Positions 8,748-16,862 of a stretch of 64,000 nt of DNA are shown in pieces (positions within the stretch are counted from its first letter, which is position 1; each line of letters opens with the position of its first letter). The position numbers were made by a program, and so were the translations under genes. Source of the stretch: Halobacteriovorax sp. (GTDB lineage: Bacteria; Bdellovibrionota; Bacteriovoracia; Bacteriovoracales; Bacteriovoracaceae); contig JAIFLR010000041.1 of NCBI GenBank assembly GCA_020048985.1, positions 1 through 64,000 of the forward strand, given 5' to 3'. The notes under the pieces were generated by a model that made no database searches, had not been told where the DNA came from, and worked only from the letters and a program-made list of their open reading frames with translations.

Positions 8748-10100
8748 ATGAAAACACTTTGCTGGATCCGCCGTGACTTACGCCTCCATGACCACGCTGC
8801 CCTCTCTCACGCTTTGGCGGCGGGCGAAACCACCATGGTGTTTGTTTTTGATACCCATATTTTGGATAAACTTAAAAACAAGTCGGATAAACGAGTCACT
8901 TTCATCATGCAGTCGCTGCAAGAAATCGAAAAAAAACTTCAGGCCAAAGGCTCTTCGCTGATTATCCGCTACGGCAAACCGGAAGAAGAAATCCCCAAAC
9001 TGTGTGAAGAATTAAAAATTGAAAAAGTTTTTGCCAACCGGGACTATGAACCTTATGCCAAAAAACGAGATGCTCTAATTGCTAAGAAAGTGACTTTTGA
9101 AACTTTTAAAGACAGTGTTTTCTTTGAAAAACATGAAGTCGTCACCGGCTCCGGCACTGTGTATAAGGTTTTCACCCCTTATAAAAACAAATGGCTTGAG
9201 CACTTTGAAAAAAATGACAAGACCGTCTCTAATTATGAATGCCCTCTCAAAAATCTGCGAAAGTTTGAGAACAAACACAATGTTTTAGATTTCGACTGGT
9301 ATATAAATATCGGTTTTGTGGAAGACAAACCTCTTCTGCACGGTGGAACCAATGAAGCACTTAAACGTCTCAAAAAATTTGACGACGTCATTTCTGAATA
9401 CACTGAGGCCCGCAATTTTCCAGCGATTGAGGGAACCTCCAACCTCTCCGTGTATATCCGTTTTGGGAATTTGTCCGTCAGAGACATGATCAGGGCCGCC
9501 GTTTCAAAGCACTCAGACGGGGCCAGCACCTGGCTTTCAGAAATCATTTGGCGAGATTTTTACCACATGATTCTGGACACCCACCCCTACGTTGAAAAAG
9601 AATCCTTCAAAAGAAATTATGATGAAATCAAATGGCTAGGCAAAGAGGAAGACTTCCAGGCCTGGTGCGAGGGTCGCACCGGTTTTCCGATTGTCGATGC
9701 GGCCATGCGCTGCCTGAACGAAACGGGCATGATGCATAACCGCCTGCGCATGATTGTCGCCTCTTTCTTGTGCAAAATACTTCTTATTGATTGGAGAAAG
9801 GGTGAGCGCTATTTTGCTGAGCACCTTCTGGACTATGACCTGGCCGCCAACAATGGCGGATGGCAGTGGTCTTCGAGCTCGGGCTGTGATGCCCAACCCT
9901 ACTTTCGGATCTTTAATCCTTATACTCAGAGTGAAAAATTCGATTCCGAGGGAGTTTTCATCCGTCAGTGGGTGCCCGAACTGGCCCATGCCTCCAAAAA
10001 AGAAGTCCACCGCCCCGAAAAAGCTCCTATTGTGAGTTATGAGAAAAACCGCGCCCGCTGCTTAGTCATGTATGCTGCAGTGATTCCTAAGGATAAATAA
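8748..10100 (+). CDS. phrB: Deoxyribodipyrimidine photolyase, class I
   Basis: A 450-residue cryptochrome/photolyase family enzyme that repairs cyclobutane pyrimidine dimers with blue light and FADH-. The N-terminal Rossmann antenna domain starts with LCWIRRDLRLHDHAAL. The C-terminal FAD domain contains TGFPIVDAAMR, then HNRLRMIVASFL, NNGGWQWSSS and DAQPYFRIFNP, all hallmark photolyase segments including the Trp electron-transfer region. Its length fits class I CPD photolyases (about 450-480). It stands alone between the Fic protein and the sdh operon. Confidence 0.95.
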   Translation: MKTLCWIRRDLRLHDHAALSHALAAGETTMVFVFDTHILDKLKNKSDKRVTFIMQSLQEIEKKLQAKGSSLIIRYGKPEEEIPKLCEELKIEKVFANRDYEPYAKKRDALIAKKVTFETFKDSVFFEKHEVVTGSGTVYKVFTPYKNKWLEHFEKNDKTVSNYECPLKNLRKFENKHNVLDFDWYINIGFVEDKPLLHGGTNEALKRLKKFDDVISEYTEARNFPAIEGTSNLSVYIRFGNLSVRDMIRAAVSKHSDGASTWLSEIIWRDFYHMILDTHPYVEKESFKRNYDEIKWLGKEEDFQAWCEGRTGFPIVDAAMRCLNETGMMHNRLRMIVASFLCKILLIDWRKGERYFAEHLLDYDLAANNGGWQWSSSSGCDAQPYFRIFNPYTQSEKFDSEGVFIRQWVPELAHASKKEVHRPEKAPIVSYEKNRARCLVMYAAVIPKDK

Positions 10101-10228
10101 GTCAATAAATGTCTTATTTATTTCCCTGATTAATCGCCTGACAAGTCACGCAAATCTGCTACTCTAAAAGCAGTTAAATCTAAGTCTAAAAATCCTGCTT
10201 TTTTAAATTTGAAAGGGAGTTCTTTTGT

Positions 10229-10903
10229 ATGGCCACATCTGCTGTTACTCATTACTTCAGATCATCCATCGGTAGAAAACAACTCGTGGCCATTACTGGT
10301 CTTGCGTTGTGCGGATTTCTTGTGGGACATCTCACGGGAAACCTTTTGCTATTGGTGAGTTCTGATGCTTTTAACATTTACGCTCATAAGCTTATTTCAC
10401 TTGGGGCCTTGCTCTACGTGATTGAAGCTGGACTAGCGGCTGTGTTCCTCGTTCACCTTGGTCTGGCCATGAAACTGAACATGGAGAACATGCAGTCTAA
10501 AGGTAAATACCAACAGAAAACAAAAACTGGCCGCGGGACAACGTTTGCTTCTCAAACGATGCCTTACACTGGTGTTATGCTTTTGGTTTTCCTGATCCTT
10601 CACTTGATCAGTTTGAAATTCGGCACTCACTACGAGACAACTGTTGATGGTGTTGTAATGAGAGATCTATACCGCACGACTATTGAATACTTTAGAAGTC
10701 CTATTGCAACAGCTTGGTACGTGATTGCCATGGCGGCTGCTGCTCTTCATACTTCTCACGGTTTTGCTTCAGCTTTCCAGACTATGGGCTGGAACCACGG
10801 AAAATATTTTAAAAACGTGAAACGCCTCGGACTTATTTACGCCATCGTAGTTGGAGCTGGCTTTGCCGGTATTTCAATCTGGTGTCACCTGAAGGGAGTG
10901 TAA
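10229..10903 (+). CDS. sdhC: Succinate dehydrogenase cytochrome b subunit
   Basis: A 224-residue integral membrane protein with five hydrophobic helices, of the single-subunit b558 type that binds two haems and passes electrons from SdhB to quinone. Conserved histidines are visible in [19 protein letters not shown] and LHTSHGF. Only one anchor subunit is present, as in Bdellovibrio, epsilonproteobacteria and Bacteroidetes. GGGAG lies 9 bases upstream of ATG 10229. First gene of sdhCAB; one base separates it from sdhA. Confidence 0.93.
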   Translation: MATSAVTHYFRSSIGRKQLVAITGLALCGFLVGHLTGNLLLLVSSDAFNIYAHKLISLGALLYVIEAGLAAVFLVHLGLAMKLNMENMQSKGKYQQKTKTGRGTTFASQTMPYTGVMLLVFLILHLISLKFGTHYETTVDGVVMRDLYRTTIEYFRSPIATAWYVIAMAAAALHTSHGFASAFQTMGWNHGKYFKNVKRLGLIYAIVVGAGFAGISIWCHLKGV

Positions 10904-10904
10904 T

Positions 10905-12824
10905 ATGGCCATTAACTTAGATGCTAAATCTCCAGCTGGAGACCTTAAAGATAAATGGAGCAAACACAAGTTTGAATCCAAACTCGTTAACCCTGCGAAC
11001 AAAAGAAAGTTCACTGTTATCGTAGTCGGAACTGGTCTTGCTGGTGGCTCTGCTGCCGCAACACTCGCCGAGCTTGGTTATAACGTTCTTTCATTTTGTA
11101 TTCAGGATTCTCCTCGCCGCGCTCACTCGATCGCAGCTCAGGGCGGGATCAACGCTGCTAAGAACTATCCTAACGATGGTGACTCAGTTAAGCGTCTTTT
11201 CTACGACACCATTAAAGGTGGAGATTACCGCGCTCGTGAAGCTAACGTTTACCGTTTAGCTGAAGTTTCAAATAACATTATCGATCAGATGGTTTCACAA
11301 GGTGTTCCATTTGCTCGTGAGTACGGTGGATACTTAGATAACCGTTCATTCGGTGGATCTCAAGTTTCTCGTACGTTTTATGCCCGCGGACAAACCGGTC
11401 AACAACTACTCTTGGGTGCTTACTCAGGGATGATGAAGATGGTGTCGAAAGGCAAAATCAAAATGTACAACCGCCGTGAGATGATGGATCTGGTTACTAT
11501 TAATGGTAAGGCCCGCGGGATTATCGTTCGTAACTTGATTACTGGTGAACTAGAAAAATACGCAGCTGATGCAGTTCTTCTTTGTACTGGTGGATACGGA
11601 AACGTTTATTTCCTTTCAACCAACGCCATGACATCGAACGCTTCTGCGGCCTGGAGATGTCACAAACGTGGAGCGGCTTTTGCCAACCCATGTTTCACAC
11701 AAATTCACCCGACTTGTATTCCTGTTCACGGTGACTACCAGTCAAAACTTACTCTCATGTCTGAGTCCCTTCGAAATGATGGACGTGTTTGGGTTCCGAA
11801 AAAAGAAAACGATCCTAGAAAGCCGGCCGATATTCCTGAAGAAGAAAGAGATTATTACCTTGAGCGCGTTTACCCATCATTCGGTAACCTTGCTCCACGT
11901 GACGTATCTTCTCGTCAGGCCAAATACCGTTATGACGAAGGCAAAGGCGTAGGTCCAACTAAGCAAGCTGTTTATCTTGATTTCGCCGACGCCATTAAAC
12001 GCCTGGGTCAGGATACCATTTCTGGTCGTTACGGAAACCTCTTTGAAATGTATGAGCGTATTACTGGAGATAATCCTTATAAAACGCCGATGATGATTTA
12101 CCCTGCTGTTCACTACACGATGGGTGGTCTCTGGGTAGATTACAATCTTCAATCAACGGTTCCAGGTCTTCACGTTTTAGGAGAAGCAAACTTCTCTGAT
12201 CACGGTGCTAACCGTCTGGGTGCTTCGGCACTTATGCAAGGTCTTGCTGATGGATACTTTGTTGCACCCAATACTGTTTCTCACTACCTCGCTTCAACGA
12301 CTCTGGAAAAAGTCACAACTGATGATCCAGCATTCAAAGATGCTGAGCAGGCAGTAATGCTTCAGACGTCTAAGCTTCTTGGTGTGAAAGGTAAACGCAC
12401 CGTTGATGACTTTCATAAAGCACTTGGCCACATTATGTGGGAAAAAGTGGGAATGGCACGTAACGAAGCAGGCTTAAAATCTGCTATCGAAGGCATCAGA
12501 AAACTTCGTGAAGAATTCTGGCAAGACGTAAACGTTCCGGGCGATGCAGGGCATTTCAACCTTGAACTTCATAAAGCTACTCGCGTGGCCGACTTTTTAG
12601 AACTCGGAGAACTCATGGCACTAGATGCTCTTGAGCGTAAAGAGTCTTGCGGAGGTCACTTCCGCGAAGAATATCAAACGGCTGATGGTGAAGCGAAACG
12701 AGATGATGAAAATTTCGCCCACGTCGCTGTATGGGAATATACAGGTTCTAACTCAAGCCCGATCCGTCACAAAGAAGAGCTGAAGTTTGAATACCTGCAA
12801 CTCGCAACCCGTTCTTATAAATAA
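10905..12824 (+). CDS. sdhA: Succinate dehydrogenase flavoprotein subunit
   Basis: A 639-residue flavoprotein that oxidises succinate to fumarate in the TCA cycle. It shows the FAD dinucleotide-binding motif [19 protein letters not shown], the FAD-linking histidine region [15 protein letters not shown], the substrate and active-site region HPTCIP with downstream [13 protein letters not shown], and the C-terminal FAD-binding part [21 protein letters not shown]. The length agrees with the family found with a single b558 anchor. Second gene of the operon. Confidence 0.96.
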   Translation: MAINLDAKSPAGDLKDKWSKHKFESKLVNPANKRKFTVIVVGTGLAGGSAAATLAELGYNVLSFCIQDSPRRAHSIAAQGGINAAKNYPNDGDSVKRLFYDTIKGGDYRAREANVYRLAEVSNNIIDQMVSQGVPFAREYGGYLDNRSFGGSQVSRTFYARGQTGQQLLLGAYSGMMKMVSKGKIKMYNRREMMDLVTINGKARGIIVRNLITGELEKYAADAVLLCTGGYGNVYFLSTNAMTSNASAAWRCHKRGAAFANPCFTQIHPTCIPVHGDYQSKLTLMSESLRNDGRVWVPKKENDPRKPADIPEEERDYYLERVYPSFGNLAPRDVSSRQAKYRYDEGKGVGPTKQAVYLDFADAIKRLGQDTISGRYGNLFEMYERITGDNPYKTPMMIYPAVHYTMGGLWVDYNLQSTVPGLHVLGEANFSDHGANRLGASALMQGLADGYFVAPNTVSHYLASTTLEKVTTDDPAFKDAEQAVMLQTSKLLGVKGKRTVDDFHKALGHIMWEKVGMARNEAGLKSAIEGIRKLREEFWQDVNVPGDAGHFNLELHKATRVADFLELGELMALDALERKESCGGHFREEYQTADGEAKRDDENFAHVAVWEYTGSNSSPIRHKEELKFEYLQLATRSYK

Positions 12825-12833
12825 GGAGAGACG

Positions 12834-13616
12834 ATGAGCTCTGATAATACTTTTTCCCTTAACCTTAAGATCTGGCGCCAGAAAGGTGCCAACGCTGAAG
12901 GTAAATTAGTTGATTACCATGTTGATCACGTATCCCCTGATATGTCTTTTTTGGAAATGATCGATGTCTTGAACGAACAACTAGTTCGTAAAGGCGAAGA
13001 TCCAATTGCTTTTGATCACGATTGCCGCGAAGGAATTTGCGGTATGTGTTCAATGATGATTGATGGTAAAGCTCATGGTGGTTATAAAAACACTACGACT
13101 TGCCAAGTTCACATGCGCTTGTACAAAAATGGCGACACGATTGTGGTTGAGCCGTTCCGCGCTTCAGCTTTCCCAATCGTTAAAGATTTGGCAGTTGATC
13201 GTTCAGCGATTGATAAAGTGATGATCAAGGGTGGATACATTTCTGCCAACACTGGAAACGCTCAGGATGGTAACTCTATCTTGATTCCAAAACCAATTGC
13301 TGATGAAGCGATGGATGCTGCTGCCTGTATTGGTTGCGGTGCTTGTGTTGCTTCTTGTCCCAACGGTTCAGGAATGCTTTTCATGGGTGCGAAGATTTCT
13401 CAACTCGCTCTTCTTCCTCAAGGCCAGCCTGAAGCACCTCAACGTGCTCTCAATATGGTTCATGAACACGACACGCTTGGATTCGGTAACTGTACCAATC
13501 ACGCTGAATGTGAAGCGACTTGCCCGAAAGGCATTTCAATCGAGCACATCGCTCGTATGAACCGCGAATACATCAAAGCGGCCTTCACGTATCACGAAAA
13601 AACTCGTTCAGAATAA
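12834..13616 (+). CDS. sdhB: Succinate dehydrogenase iron-sulfur subunit
   Basis: A 260-residue electron-transfer subunit. The N-terminal [2Fe-2S] ferredoxin-like domain has CREGICGMC with a later TTC. The C-terminal domain has CIGCGACVASCPNG and CTNHAECEATCPKG for the [4Fe-4S] and [3Fe-4S] clusters. An AGGAG ribosome site lies just upstream, 9 bases after sdhA. It completes sdhCAB, with malate dehydrogenase encoded separately near the right end of the window. Confidence 0.96.
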   Translation: MSSDNTFSLNLKIWRQKGANAEGKLVDYHVDHVSPDMSFLEMIDVLNEQLVRKGEDPIAFDHDCREGICGMCSMMIDGKAHGGYKNTTTCQVHMRLYKNGDTIVVEPFRASAFPIVKDLAVDRSAIDKVMIKGGYISANTGNAQDGNSILIPKPIADEAMDAAACIGCGACVASCPNGSGMLFMGAKISQLALLPQGQPEAPQRALNMVHEHDTLGFGNCTNHAECEATCPKGISIEHIARMNREYIKAAFTYHEKTRSE

Positions 13617-13619
13617 GTA

Positions 13620-13650
13620 AAAAAAGGGAGCTTCGGCTCCCTTTTTTTTG
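13620..13650 (+). terminator. Terminator of sdhCAB
   Basis: A stem AAAAAGGGAGC/GCTCCCTTTTT closed by a TTCG tetraloop is followed by a T run. It sits a few bases after the sdhB stop codon and is a textbook intrinsic terminator. Confidence 0.92.
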
Positions 13651-13750
13651 TGCTTTCTCCTCCCAAAATTCTTCTGCTCTGTCCCTATTCTCCCAATAAA
13701 TCAAGCTGTTGCCTCTTAATAACATGGTACCAAAATTGGAGGTATGTTTA

Positions 13751-13784
13751 TGACGTTGATCAATACGTCAAAATGACATATAAT
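13751..13784 (+). promoter_or_regulatory. higBA promoter with palindromic operator
   Basis: A consensus -10 box TATAAT is at 13779-13784, and TTGATC at 13756-13761 serves as -35 with exact 17-base spacing. The -35 lies inside a palindrome, TGACGT-8 bases-ACGTCA (13751-13770), a plausible binding site for the HigA antitoxin and so a basis for autoregulation. The predicted transcript start, near 13791, is only about 4 bases before ATG 13795. Confidence 0.65.
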
Positions 13785-13794
13785 GGAGCCGCAA

Positions 13795-14070
13795 ATGGAT
13801 CGGGTTGATTTCACACCTGTGCTTAAGATTTTGCCCAAGTTACCTCCCCATATTCTTTCAAAACTAATGATGTGGGCCAAAGGAGTGAACACTGAGGGAA
13901 TAGAAGAGATGAGAAAGATTCCTAGCTATAACGATGAGGCATTAAAAGGTCAAAGACTAGGACAACGCTCGATTCGACTCAATAGGGCCTACCGGGCGAT
14001 CTATTCCATGCACTTCGACGGAACAATACGAATCATTTTAATTGAAGAGGTTAATAAACATGAGTACTAA
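13795..14070 (+). CDS. higB: HigB-type toxin, RelE/ParE superfamily
   Basis: A 91-residue toxin. The C-terminal half carries the family signature (LKGQRLGQRSIRLNRAYRAIY, then IILIEEVNKHEY), the HigB/RelE fold that cleaves mRNA on the ribosome. Two starts are possible: ATG 13783, which falls inside the -10 box, and ATG 13795, preferred here. The GGAG at 13785-13788 is upstream of the predicted transcript start, so the mRNA may be nearly leaderless. Toxin precedes antitoxin and overlaps it by 11 bases, the usual higBA order. Confidence 0.85.
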   Translation: MDRVDFTPVLKILPKLPPHILSKLMMWAKGVNTEGIEEMRKIPSYNDEALKGQRLGQRSIRLNRAYRAIYSMHFDGTIRIILIEEVNKHEY

Positions 14071-14368
14071 AAAACCCAAATATGGACTAACAGAATTAGA
14101 AAGAGACTACGGTCCACTAACATTTTCACGCGCCCTTGAAGCGTACCGCCTTTGTGAAGAAATTCCTCAAAAAGACTTCGCCAAATTCTTAAAAATCTCC
14201 TCCGCCTCTCTGTGTGATCTTGAAAAAGGCAGACGCATTCCTAGTCCTACGCGAGCAGCGCAAATCGCCCGCAGACTCAAAGAGCCAGAGTCCTTTTGGG
14301 TCCAACTGGCCTTACAGGATCATTTGAATGAGGCGGGATTAGATTTAAAAGTCTCGGTGGCGTCTTAA
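14060..14368 (+). CDS. higA: HigA-type antitoxin with XRE helix-turn-helix
   Basis: A 102-residue protein with a helix-turn-helix at about 35-75 (IPQKDFAKFLKISSASLCDLEKG), the XRE/Cro pattern of HigA antitoxins, and an Arg-rich following helix. It should neutralise the toxin encoded upstream and repress the operon through the palindrome at 13751-13770. The start ATG 14060 lies within the toxin's last codons, giving translational coupling. Its stop abuts the convergent PilZ gene with no spacing. Confidence 0.85.
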   Translation: MSTKKPKYGLTELERDYGPLTFSRALEAYRLCEEIPQKDFAKFLKISSASLCDLEKGRRIPSPTRAAQIARRLKEPESFWVQLALQDHLNEAGLDLKVSVAS

Positions 14369-15067
14369 TCAAGCACTCAGAATAATCCGGCACTGCTTCT
14401 TCAAATTACTAAAAGTCTCCCAGCTCAGGGACGTACTGAGTGACAGGCCGACTCGCACGTCCTGCTTTTTAAGGAAATACCCCTTAGGTGCCACGTACAA
14501 AACGGTCCCGAAGATTTCCCGGTTAAGCGGTTTATTATCAATCGCCTTGATCCAGAAATGATCGTAGGGCCGCAAAAATTCCCTATTGGCCCCAGAGATA
14601 AGAATCCCAATACCTGATTCTGAAATATCAATCACTCTCACTTCTAGTTGTGGGGCCATATCCTTCATTGTGCGCCCAAATCGCTTGAGTGAAAGTGACA
14701 AATCCAGCTCAAAGGGCAATACGTAGCGCTCGGTAGTTCTTGGGGCCAATGCTTTGGCGTCCTTTGGGATTGAACAAAAGAGTTTATCGCCAGCGACTTT
14801 GAACTCATGCCTTTCCAGTTTGAAGAGGATATTACGGTAGCGGAGTCGGATAAAAATCGGATAATCCTGATTCACCTCAGTCAGCGAATTGGTTCGAAGA
14901 ATGACCTTGTCATGAATTGAATCCACCTGGATTTGTACGATTTGAAAGACCTCACGCTCTTGACCCAGACCCGTCTGCCAAATGTCTCCACCAAAGGCAC
15001 TTCCTCTCTCGATGGCCGAAACAATATGAATGTGTTTTTCGAGTTGCTCTAATTTTGAAAAATCCAT
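14369..15067 (-). CDS. PilZ domain protein, probable c-di-GMP receptor
   Basis: A 232-residue cytoplasmic protein. A YcgR-N-like beta domain (about 20-100) precedes a PilZ domain with both ligand motifs intact: RxxxR at R110-R114 and DxSxxG at D147-S149-G152. C-di-GMP binding is therefore likely. The output is unknown; such proteins act in motility, secretion or predatory life-cycle control. A paralogue with the same two-domain layout lies at 16083-16757, with the exporter gene rhtA between them. Confidence 0.85.
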   Translation of the reverse strand: MDFSKLEQLEKHIHIVSAIERGSAFGGDIWQTGLGQEREVFQIVQIQVDSIHDKVILRTNSLTEVNQDYPIFIRLRYRNILFKLERHEFKVAGDKLFCSIPKDAKALAPRTTERYVLPFELDLSLSLKRFGRTMKDMAPQLEVRVIDISESGIGILISGANREFLRPYDHFWIKAIDNKPLNREIFGTVLYVAPKGYFLKKQDVRVGLSLSTSLSWETFSNLKKQCRIILSA

Positions 15068-15176
15068 ACAACATCCCTGTATGAGAATCTATCCACGAAT
15101 CAAATAGTTCTATCGACATTCTTTTATAAATTATTTAACATAGGCCTATCTTCCTCAAATTTAAGGCCTTTTTCCG

Positions 15177-15254
15177 ATGAATATATCTCTTTCTCTCATA
15201 GCTTTGTTCCTTCTCGCTCTCTCTGCTCTCGTGAAAGCGGCGGACCTTATTTAG
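15177..15254 (+). CDS. Possible 25-residue leader peptide upstream of rhtA
   Basis: A short reading frame encodes a hydrophobic, signal-like peptide (starts MNISLSLIALFLL, ends VKAADLI). It stops 2 bases before the rhtA ATG, so translation could be coupled. There is no strong Shine-Dalgarno. It may be a chance open frame. Confidence 0.25.
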   Translation: MNISLSLIALFLLALSALVKAADLI

Positions 15255-15256
15255 GA

Positions 15257-16090
15257 ATGTTTGCTCCCATTGCCCTCCTGATTCTGGCCATGATCTCCAT
15301 CCAAACGGGAGCAAGTTTTGCAAAAAATCTTTTCCCACTGGCCGGGGCAGCTGGAGCAACCACTCTCAGGTTAGTTTTTGCTAGCGCCATTCTCCTGATG
15401 ATCTGGCGTCCCTGGAAGGCCACGTTTACTAAACCCCAGATGAAACACCTCTTTGTTTACGGGGCGTCTCTGGGACTCATGAACCTCTCTTTCTACTTTG
15501 CCCTTGAGCGAATCCCCCTGGGTCTCGCAGTGACTTTGGAATTCGTGGGCCCTCTGAGTTTAGCAATTCTCTCTTCACGCCAAAAAATTGATTTTTTCTG
15601 GGCCTTTCTCGCAGGACTTGGCATCTATATGGTGATGCCACAAACTGATCCAGCCCACGCAACTGATGCCCTCGGAATGATTTATGCTCTTATTGCTGGG
15701 CTCTTCTGGGCTTTTTATATTCACTTTGGACAAAAGGCCGGCAAAGACCTCCACGGTGGATTGGCCGCGACCGTAGGAATGTGTTTTGCGGCCCTAGTGG
15801 TTCTGCCTTTTAGCCTCGTGATCGATGGGCCCAAACTTTTAAACCCAAGCATTCTTCCCATGGGTCTGTTTGTGGGTGTCCTCTCTAGTGCTATACCCTA
15901 CTCACTTGAAATGTATTCACTTAAAAAAATGCCTACCAAAACTTTTGGAATCTTGATGAGTTTAGAGCCAGCAGTGGCTTCGCTTGTTGGACTCATATTT
16001 TTGGGTGAGCTGTTAACGCTGACTCAGTGGTTTGCCATTGGTTGTGTCGTGATAGCATCTCTGGGAACTGCCTATGAGCGCGCTAAATAA
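15257..16090 (+). CDS. rhtA: RhtA-type amino acid exporter, EamA/DMT family
   Basis: A 277-residue inner-membrane protein with about ten helices in two EamA repeats. It follows the E. coli threonine/homoserine exporter RhtA closely in recognisable segments: MISIQTGASFAKNLFPL, TLRLVFAS, IPLGLAVTLEFVGPL, SSAIPYSLEM and TFGILMSLEPAVASLVGLIFLGE. It probably exports threonine or homoserine. ATG 15257 is used; ATG 15290 is an alternative. The 3' end overlaps the convergent PilZ gene by 8 bases. Confidence 0.88.
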   Translation: MFAPIALLILAMISIQTGASFAKNLFPLAGAAGATTLRLVFASAILLMIWRPWKATFTKPQMKHLFVYGASLGLMNLSFYFALERIPLGLAVTLEFVGPLSLAILSSRQKIDFFWAFLAGLGIYMVMPQTDPAHATDALGMIYALIAGLFWAFYIHFGQKAGKDLHGGLAATVGMCFAALVVLPFSLVIDGPKLLNPSILPMGLFVGVLSSAIPYSLEMYSLKKMPTKTFGILMSLEPAVASLVGLIFLGELLTLTQWFAIGCVVIASLGTAYERAK

Positions 16091-16757
16091 CCGCAAACCT
16101 TTCTTTCTTGATCTCTTCTCTTAAAATAGCGAACAACGTATCACTGAAGGGCAGACTTCCTGATAGCCCCACTCCAATAAAACTTTTATGCTCTTTCGCT
16201 GAAATATGTCGAACCGTCAGAGTCGTCTCTTCAAGCAAATTGCGGCCACAAATTTGAACAATTTTAAAAAAAGAATTCCTTTTAAAATACTCTTCGTTCA
16301 ATCGACTCACCTTGATGCCCAGACCACTTTCTGAAATATTTTCGATGCTCACCTTGATATCCAGTGCCGATCCAGTAGAAAGAGTTCTCAGAGTCAAATG
16401 AAGTGAGGTTTTCTTGGGCAATTTAGTTCTTACAAGTGCTCTTTCCTCAAGTGCCTGGGCCTGTTTGGGAAAGATACAGCTCATTTGATTTCTATGAGTT
16501 CGAAATTCCTTAGGAGAAAGTTTGAAGATTAAATTTTTAAAGTTAAGTTGGACATAAATTGGAAAATCAGTCTCTAGATCAAAAGGCACTGTGGTATGAA
16601 AAATCATTGCATGAGTCAGGACTTCTAAATTTGTGATTTGATAAACTTCACGTTTATGAGGCAGCGTTTGCCAGATCTGACCAATTCCAATGATGGGCGC
16701 CATTCGGGCCATCTTCAAAATTTCCTCTTTATGATCAATTAATCGAAACTTATCCAT
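16083..16757 (-). CDS. PilZ domain protein, paralogue of 14369-15067
   Basis: A 224-residue protein with the same layout as its neighbour across rhtA: an N-terminal beta domain (matching IWQTxxxxREVxQI and YRNILFKL / FKNLIFKL positions) and a PilZ domain with R106xxxR110 and N140-S142-G145 (NxSxxG). It is therefore probably a c-di-GMP receptor. The start is ATG 16757, since the upstream in-frame codon is a GTG. The pair looks like a duplication, with divergence of the DxSxxG first residue to Asn, which is allowed in the family. Confidence 0.83.
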   Translation of the reverse strand: MDKFRLIDHKEEILKMARMAPIIGIGQIWQTLPHKREVYQITNLEVLTHAMIFHTTVPFDLETDFPIYVQLNFKNLIFKLSPKEFRTHRNQMSCIFPKQAQALEERALVRTKLPKKTSLHLTLRTLSTGSALDIKVSIENISESGLGIKVSRLNEEYFKRNSFFKIVQICGRNLLEETTLTVRHISAKEHKSFIGVGLSGSLPFSDTLFAILREEIKKERFAVI

Positions 16758-16825
16758 AAGCACTTCATTATACAGAGCTTTGAATTACCTCGCAAATTCA
16801 ACTAAATGGGTGTTTAAACTGCCAT

Positions 16826-16860
16826 AAATTGAGGGCGGGTATAACCCCACCCTCAAAATA
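16826..16860 (-). terminator. Probable terminator of the Cys-rich protein gene
   Basis: Read on the minus strand, TTGAGGG(T)GGGG - TTATA - CCCGCCCTCAA forms a long GC-rich hairpin, with one G-T pair, 3 bases after the stop codon. The following T tract is short and broken. Confidence 0.5.
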
Positions 16861-16862
16861 AC

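Noticed and set aside
10095..10120. A/T-rich hairpin after phrB as terminator
   Set aside because: The stem AAATAAG/CTTATTT is too weak to support a terminator call.
10138..10165. CTGACA and TACTCT upstream of sdhC as a promoter
   Set aside because: Spacing of 16 is acceptable but the -10 match is poor, so it is not listed.
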